Shown here: piece after piece, positions 14,002-18,114 of the stretch
How positions within the stretch are numbered: the stretch's first letter is position 1
Layout of the letters: each line of letters begins with the position of its first letter
Assembly (NCBI GenBank): GCA_044349205.1
Contig: JBIKRJ010000026.1
Span: forward strand, 1-18,114
Direction of reading: 5' to 3'
DNA from: UBA9547 sp044349205
Lineage (GTDB): Bacteria; Bacteroidota; Bacteroidia; Cytophagales; UBA9547
DNA: 18,114 bases
The notes under the pieces: generated by a model
What the model saw: only the letters and a program-made list of their open reading frames with translations
Told to the model about the DNA's origin: nothing
Databases searched by the model: none
Translations under genes and position numbers: made by a program

Positions 14002-15357
14002 ATGAGGGTACATTTTATCGCAATTGGCGGCAGTGCTATGCACAACTTGGCATTGGCTTTGCACGACAAAGGGCACAAAGTCACCGGTTCGGACGACGAA
14101 ATTTTTGAACCTTCGCGCACTAGATTGGAAGCAAAAGGTTTGTTACCAGCACAATATGGCTGGTTTCCCGAAAAAATTAGTGCTGAAATAGAGGCAGTCA
14201 TTTTGGGCATGCATGCCCGTTTAGACAATCCCGAACTGCTAAAAGCGCAGGAATTAGGCCTGAAGATTTATTCATTCCCCGAATATATTTATCAATATAG
14301 TCAAGACAAACAACGCGTTGTGATAGCTGGCAGTCACGGAAAAACCACGGTTACTTCCATGATAATGCACGTTTTGAAATTTCACGACAAGGATTTCGAC
14401 TACATGGTAGGTTCGTTGGTCGAGGGCTTCGACACTATGACAAAACTTTCCGACGCCCCCGTGATAGTGATTGAAGGTGACGAATACCTCACTTCGCCCC
14501 TAGACCCTAGACCCAAATTTGCGCACTATAAGCACCACATTGGCGTCATCACAGGCATTGCATGGGACCACATAAATGTGTTCCCCACTTTTGCCAACTA
14601 TTTGGAACAGTTTGAAACTTTTGCAGACTTAACGCCCAAAGGTGGAAATTTGATTTATTGTAAAGACGACAAAAAACTTGCCGATATATGCTCGATAGAC
14701 CGTAACGATGTGCGCGCTGAAGCCTATACCGTGCCGAGCCACAAAATTCGAAACGGCAAAACTGTCTTGAACACCGACTACGGGCCTATCAGTTTGCAAG
14801 TATTTGGCGAACATAATCTAAAAAATATCGAGGCAGCACGTCTCACTTGCCAGCTACTTGGCGTCACCGAAAAAGGCTTTTACACCGCCATTTCTTCTTT
14901 CAAAGGAGCCGCCAACAGACTAGAATTGCTCGCCAAAAACGACCGTTGTATTGTTTTCAAAGATTTTGCCCATGCGCCTTCCAAAGTGCTGGCTTCGACC
15001 ATGGCGGTAAAGAAAAATTTTTCCGACTTCAAACTGGTGGCCTGCCTCGAACTGCACACATTTAGCAGCCTCAGCAAAGAATTTTTGAAAGAATACAAAG
15101 ACAAATTGAAATTTGCCGACGACCCCATTGTATTTTTCAGCCCTCAAACTGTCGAACATAAAAAATTAACTCCCATAACCGAAAGCGATATCCAAAATGG
15201 TTTCGCTACAAAAAACCTTAAAGTTTTCAGCGATAAGAATGCCCTTCAAGACTATTTATTGGCTCAAAAATGGGACAGAAAAGCCTTGCTCATGATGAGC
15301 TCCGGAAAATTTGACGGAATTAATCTACCTGAACTTGCCAAAAAGATAGTTGGCTGA
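14002..15357 (+). CDS. mpl: UDP-MurNAc:L-Ala-gamma-D-Glu-meso-DAP ligase (Mpl-type Mur ligase)
   Basis: 451 residues with the three-domain Mur ligase layout. The N-terminal UDP-binding domain begins MRVHFIAIGGSAMHNLALAL. The ATPase P-loop is AGSHGKTTVTSM (109-120). The stretch IEGDEY (157-162) followed by DPRPKFAHYKHH is typical of Mpl rather than MurC. Further on come GEHNLKNIEAA (substrate/Mg site region) and the C-terminal domain with ANRLELL and DFAHAPSKV. Mpl attaches recycled murein tripeptide to UDP-MurNAc in the cytoplasm, feeding peptidoglycan recycling. Bacteroidota carry this protein in addition to MurC, and whether it recycles tripeptide there is inferred from E. coli Mpl. It has the best promoter in the window and is followed 34 nt later by an exonuclease gene, probably in one transcript. 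Confidence 0.88.
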   Translation: MRVHFIAIGGSAMHNLALALHDKGHKVTGSDDEIFEPSRTRLEAKGLLPAQYGWFPEKISAEIEAVILGMHARLDNPELLKAQELGLKIYSFPEYIYQYSQDKQRVVIAGSHGKTTVTSMIMHVLKFHDKDFDYMVGSLVEGFDTMTKLSDAPVIVIEGDEYLTSPLDPRPKFAHYKHHIGVITGIAWDHINVFPTFANYLEQFETFADLTPKGGNLIYCKDDKKLADICSIDRNDVRAEAYTVPSHKIRNGKTVLNTDYGPISLQVFGEHNLKNIEAARLTCQLLGVTEKGFYTAISSFKGAANRLELLAKNDRCIVFKDFAHAPSKVLASTMAVKKNFSDFKLVACLELHTFSSLSKEFLKEYKDKLKFADDPIVFFSPQTVEHKKLTPITESDIQNGFATKNLKVFSDKNALQDYLLAQKWDRKALLMMSSGKFDGINLPELAKKIVG

Positions 15358-15391
15358 TAAAGTTAAGGCACTACTAAACCCTCATATCCTA

Positions 15392-16195
15392 ATGAATTTA
15401 AAATTAAAAAAACCACTTGCTTTTTTCGATTTAGAAACGACTGGCATCAACATCAGTCAAGACCGAATTGTGGAAATATGTATTCTTAAAGTATTTCCCG
15501 ATAAAAAAAAAGAAGTGAAGACATGGAGAATAAACCCCGAAATAGCAATTCCAGTCTCGGTAAGCAAGGTACATGGCATATACGACGCCGATGTGAAAGA
15601 TTGCCCTACCTTCAAAATGCTGGCCAAAGAAATCTTTCGTTTTTTTGACGGATGTGATTTGTCGGGGTTCAATTTGGTGAAATTCGATGTGCCATTATTG
15701 GTCGAAGAGTTTTTGCGTGCTGGTCACGATTTCGATGTGTCGAACCGAAAAATTGTGGATGTACAACGCATTTTCCACACAATGGAGCCTAGAAGCCTTT
15801 CGGCGGCCTACCGTTTTTACTGTTCCAAAACTTTGGAAAATGCCCATTCGGCCGAAGCCGATACACTGGCTACTTTTGACGTGTTGGATGCACAGTTGGT
15901 CCGTTACGAAGGCCAAAATATTCCTGGCGACAAAGACTCTCCTGTTGTTTTCGAAAACGACATCACAGCATTGTCGAAACTTTCACTTTCCAACCAAGTA
16001 GATTTTGCCGGTCGTATGGTGTTCAACGACAAAGGGCAGGAAATTTTCAACTTTGGAAAATACAAGAACAAGCTTGTGCTGGATGTGTTGAAATCCGATC
16101 CTTCGTACTATGATTGGATGCAAAAAGGTGAATTCAGTTTGGATACCAAACGCAAGCTCACCGAAATAAAACTGAGAGGTTTCGGAAAAAGCTAA
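15392..16195 (+). CDS. DEDDh 3'-5' exonuclease, ExoX/DnaQ-like
   Basis: 267 residues from the ATG at 15392. A longer frame starting with TTG at 15350 overlaps mpl and adds 14 unconserved residues. Exo I is FFDLETTG with Asp13 and Glu15. Exo II is SGFNLVKFDVPLL with Asp99. Exo III is AHSAEADTLA with His152 and Asp157, making it a DEDDh enzyme such as the DnaQ epsilon subunit. The C-terminal segment (about 208-260, IFNFGKYKNKLVLDVLK then YYDWMQKGEFSLDTKRKL) matches the small domain found at the end of ExoX-type exonucleases. It should degrade DNA 3'-5' in repair or proofreading; a free-standing repair role is more likely than polymerase III proofreading because of the ExoX-like tail. It follows mpl by 34 nt, and its stop overlaps that of the TlpA-like gene. 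Confidence 0.9.
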   Translation: MNLKLKKPLAFFDLETTGINISQDRIVEICILKVFPDKKKEVKTWRINPEIAIPVSVSKVHGIYDADVKDCPTFKMLAKEIFRFFDGCDLSGFNLVKFDVPLLVEEFLRAGHDFDVSNRKIVDVQRIFHTMEPRSLSAAYRFYCSKTLENAHSAEADTLATFDVLDAQLVRYEGQNIPGDKDSPVVFENDITALSKLSLSNQVDFAGRMVFNDKGQEIFNFGKYKNKLVLDVLKSDPSYYDWMQKGEFSLDTKRKLTEIKLRGFGKS

Positions 16196-17652
16196 AATTT
16201 ACCCGATTTGTTCTTTTCCTTTTCCTCCATCATTTTGGTGTAGCCCTCCAAAAATTCGTTCAACTGCTCTACACCCAATTTTTTGGCAATAATTTCTTTT
16301 TTCTCGTTCAAAATAAAAATAGTGGGCGTGCTGTACACATCGTATAGTTTTCGCAAATCGTAGTACACAGTTTTGTCGCCAATGGCATTGCACACATTCA
16401 AAAAAAGCAAATTCTTTTCTCTTACATATTTTTTCCAGTCTTCTGGATGGTCGGTACCCACCGCAAAAATGGCTACGTTCTTGTTTTTGGGATCTTTGTA
16501 AAAATCGTTCAACTTGGGCGTCTCTTTTTGGCAATGTCCGCAGTGGGGATCCCAAAAATACAACACTGTAAATTTCTTAGATTGTGCATATAAATCATGA
16601 AATTTATTTGAAGTATCTGGCAGGGAAATGTAGGGAGCTTTTTTCCCAATCAGCAATGGTTTTAGTGTTTCGTAGCGTTCGCGTATTTTCTTTTGGATGG
16701 TAGAATCTATCCAAAAAGCCTTTCCCGACAAATAATAGCGTTCGGCCATGTGTACAAAAATGGCATCCATACCCATGATATTTGAAGTTTCGTAGGTGTT
16801 GGTGATGTTCCAAACACAATATTTGAAAATGTCCTTGTTGGCTTCTGCTTTCGACACTATAAAATCGGCCGAACGGTTGATGCTATCAGGCGCTTGTGGC
16901 GTAAGATTTTCGAGGTAGTATTTTATTTTGGCATGCAAAAGTGGCGTACGCAACAGCCTTTCGTCTGTAAAATCGACATTATCGAAGTAATGTATTTTCA
17001 TCCATCGATAGGCAAAAGTGGAATCTTTTTTTCCGTTGGGCAGAATGGGCGTTTCGGGAATCTCCAATTCGGTGGAAGCCTTGAATATTTTTGACACTAG
17101 CGTGCCCGGATTTTCTTGCACAATTTTTATGCGTTGTGCTTTCACATCTTTTTCAACTTCACTCAATTTAGACTGAAAATAACTGAGCGAATCTTTGTTT
17201 TTATCTTTATTTCGCTTGTAGCCAGCCAAATATGGGTCGGCTTCTTTTGTTCTTTTGCCCAAAAATTTTAAAAACCCAAAAAACAATTCGTTTTCTTTCG
17301 AACCTGTCACTTTCATGTTTTCTATCATTTTGCTAGTGTCGGTTTCCAGACTAAAAAAGGCTTGCTCGTCGGGCACAAGAAATTCAAAATTGCTTTTGTT
17401 GGGCAGCACTAGCATATAAATACCCGCCAGAAGCTTGTCTTTTCCTTCAAAAACCATGTTGCCTTTGCTGTCAACAGCCGCAGTATCTTTCAGGTATTGT
17501 TTGTCGCCAAAATGATATGCGAGATAGCAAACAGTGTCTTTCAGGCCATTCAAGCGCACTTTAATGGCATATTTGGTGGTCGGTTTTTCGCCTGCAGCAA
17601 GTACAGAAAGTGAACAAAACACGAAAAGAAAAGAAATCAAGCTACGCTTCAT
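16192..17652 (-). CDS. TlpA-like thiol-disulfide oxidoreductase with large N-terminal domain
   Basis: 486 residues. A signal peptide covers about 1-20 (LISFLFVFCSLSVLAAG). Residues about 25-340 form an N-terminal region with LKDTVCYLAYHFGDKQYLKDTAAVD and NMKVTGSKENELFF, as in DUF4369/DUF5106-containing Bacteroidota thioredoxin-like proteins. The C-terminal thioredoxin fold (about 345-475) has the redox motif CGHC (Cys371, Cys374) in FWDPHCGHCQKETP and the cis-Pro443 in YSTPTIFI. It probably reduces or shuffles disulfides in the periplasm, with electrons from a DsbD-like partner. The N-terminal domain may recognise clients, which is inference. A Lys/Glu-rich tail closes the protein. An exact -7 box lies 19 nt upstream. 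A small lipoprotein gene precedes it on the same strand across a 123-nt gap rich in inverted repeats. Confidence 0.9.
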   Translation of the reverse strand: MKRSLISFLFVFCSLSVLAAGEKPTTKYAIKVRLNGLKDTVCYLAYHFGDKQYLKDTAAVDSKGNMVFEGKDKLLAGIYMLVLPNKSNFEFLVPDEQAFFSLETDTSKMIENMKVTGSKENELFFGFLKFLGKRTKEADPYLAGYKRNKDKNKDSLSYFQSKLSEVEKDVKAQRIKIVQENPGTLVSKIFKASTELEIPETPILPNGKKDSTFAYRWMKIHYFDNVDFTDERLLRTPLLHAKIKYYLENLTPQAPDSINRSADFIVSKAEANKDIFKYCVWNITNTYETSNIMGMDAIFVHMAERYYLSGKAFWIDSTIQKKIRERYETLKPLLIGKKAPYISLPDTSNKFHDLYAQSKKFTVLYFWDPHCGHCQKETPKLNDFYKDPKNKNVAIFAVGTDHPEDWKKYVREKNLLFLNVCNAIGDKTVYYDLRKLYDVYSTPTIFILNEKKEIIAKKLGVEQLNEFLEGYTKMMEEKEKNKSGKF

Positions 17653-17783
17653 GCATCTAGAATTTGGAATACAAATTTACAAGGTATTTGAAAAAGGAAA
17701 TAGGGCTTTTTTGCAAGAATTATGCAATGAATAACAAAGATGAAGCGTAGGTAAACGAAAGCCCTATTTATTTAATCAATAGG
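17642..17783 (-). repeat. Interlocking inverted repeats between lipoprotein and TlpA-like genes
   Basis: Four complementary pairs lie in this stretch. A 12-bp pair AAATAGGGCTTT (17698-17709) and AAAGCCCTATTT (17758-17769) has a 48-nt loop, and inside that loop is TTGCA (17711-17715) with TGCAA (17723-17727). A 6-bp pair CCTATT (17763-17768) and AATAGG (17778-17783) covers the lipoprotein stop codon. An 11-bp pair CTACGCTTCAT (17642-17652) and ATGAAGCGTAG (17740-17750) uses the first codons of the TlpA-like gene. On the minus strand the 12-bp stem is followed by CCTTTTTC, so it may terminate the lipoprotein transcript. The stems compete with one another, so a regulatory leader is also possible. 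Confidence 0.5.
17672..17679 (-). promoter_or_regulatory. Putative -7 element for the TlpA-like gene
   Basis: Minus-strand TAAATTTG is an exact TAnnTTTG match, 19 nt upstream of the start codon. No TTG is seen at the -33 distance. It suggests this gene has its own promoter rather than depending on readthrough from the lipoprotein gene. Confidence 0.5.
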
Positions 17784-17946
17784 CAGCACGAACGTTGTCG
17801 GGGTGCTTGTGACTTTGATAATGTTTACTTTTTTTATGGTTACGGTTACTAATATCGCCCTGGGGTTTGTGGGGCCACCAAGTTTGATGTTGCATACAGT
17901 TGGTAAGCAAAGCACATGAAACAAATACTAAAATCCATTTTTTCAT
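17776..17946 (-). CDS. Small His-rich lipoprotein of unknown function
   Basis: 56 residues from the ATG at 17946. An upstream ATG at 17976 would add 10 residues before a typical signal sequence, so the internal start is preferred. The signal MKKWILVFVSCALLTNC ends in a lipobox-like LLTNC with Cys17 as the lipidation site; Asn at -1 is tolerated in Bacteroidota but not classical. The mature 40 residues contain six His and many Lys/Arg (for example HKKSKHYQSHKHP), with a WWP motif. This could bind metal or acidic polymers, which is inference. It is too short for the domain families I know. The gene precedes the TlpA-like gene on the same strand, separated by a structured gap. Confidence 0.6.
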   Translation of the reverse strand: MKKWILVFVSCALLTNCMQHQTWWPHKPQGDISNRNHKKSKHYQSHKHPDNVRAAY

Positions 17947-17976
17947 AAAAGTGATACCTCTAAAATTGTTCTTCAT

Positions 17977-18114
17977 GGCACATTTGTTTGTGGGCTTCCT
18001 TAAAAGTAGCCCAATATACTAAAACCCTTTATTTAAATAGCTAGTTTTGCAACTATTGATTTCTTATACGCATTGAATTTGGTGTAGGTTTTGATTGCGG
18101 AATTGTTTTTAAAC
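17977..18114. other. Intergenic end of window, no gene seen
   Basis: AT-rich sequence upstream of the small lipoprotein gene. No start codon with a credible reading frame and no exact TAnnTTTG element was found on either strand. TAGGTTTTG on the plus strand (about 18086-18094) is one base too long for the consensus and could serve a gene beyond the window. Confidence 0.4.

Overview
The window looks like a chromosomal, housekeeping-type segment of a Bacteroidota (Bacteroidetes) genome, probably Cytophagia- or Sphingobacteriia-like. The evidence is families largely confined to that phylum (DUF2480, a PorV/PorQ-like barrel, a type IX secretion C-terminal sorting domain, a DUF5106-type TlpA protein), ATG starts without clear Shine-Dalgarno sequences, and several exact copies of the phylum's -7 promoter element TAnnTTTG just upstream of start codons. 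Base composition and codon use look uniform by eye. I see no insertion sequence, prophage, CRISPR array, tRNA or rRNA.

Layout. 1-246 (-): N-terminus of a long-chain acyl-CoA synthetase. 539-2158 (+): exported S8 subtilase, tail to tail with a DUF2461 protein (2155-2811, -). 2897-3427 (+): DUF2480. A perfect hairpin terminator (3509-3543) is followed by a DUF502 membrane protein (3580-4179, +). 4193-6755 (-): gltX followed 13 nt later by a LamG-domain protein with a type IX sorting tail. 6954-8507 (+): ALDH7-type aldehyde dehydrogenase. 8510-9391 (-): SirB1/transglutaminase-like protein. 9458-10312 (+): PorV-like outer-membrane barrel. 10305-11209 (-): two translationally coupled genes of unknown function. 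11284-12252 (+): family 2 glycosyltransferase. 12259-13833 (-): dnaB. 14002-16195 (+): mpl plus an ExoX-like 3'-5' exonuclease. 16192-17652 (-): TlpA-like thiol-disulfide oxidoreductase. 17776-17946 (-): small His-rich lipoprotein.

The strands alternate almost gene by gene. All six tail-to-tail junctions have an overlap of up to 8 nt or a gap of at most 13 nt, and in only one (DUF502/LamG) can I see a good terminator hairpin. Divergent gaps carry the control signals: the TAnnTTTG elements and a consensus DnaA box in the dnaB-mpl gap. Functionally the window mixes information processing (gltX, dnaB, exonuclease), envelope work (mpl, glycosyltransferase, PorV-like barrel, DUF502, T9SS cargo, TlpA protein, lipoprotein) and lysine or fatty-acid metabolism.

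I found no clear new multi-gene defence or mobile system. The best candidates for something undescribed are the coupled unknown pair at 10305-11209, the interlocking inverted repeats at 17642-17783, and the DnaA box pair next to dnaB.
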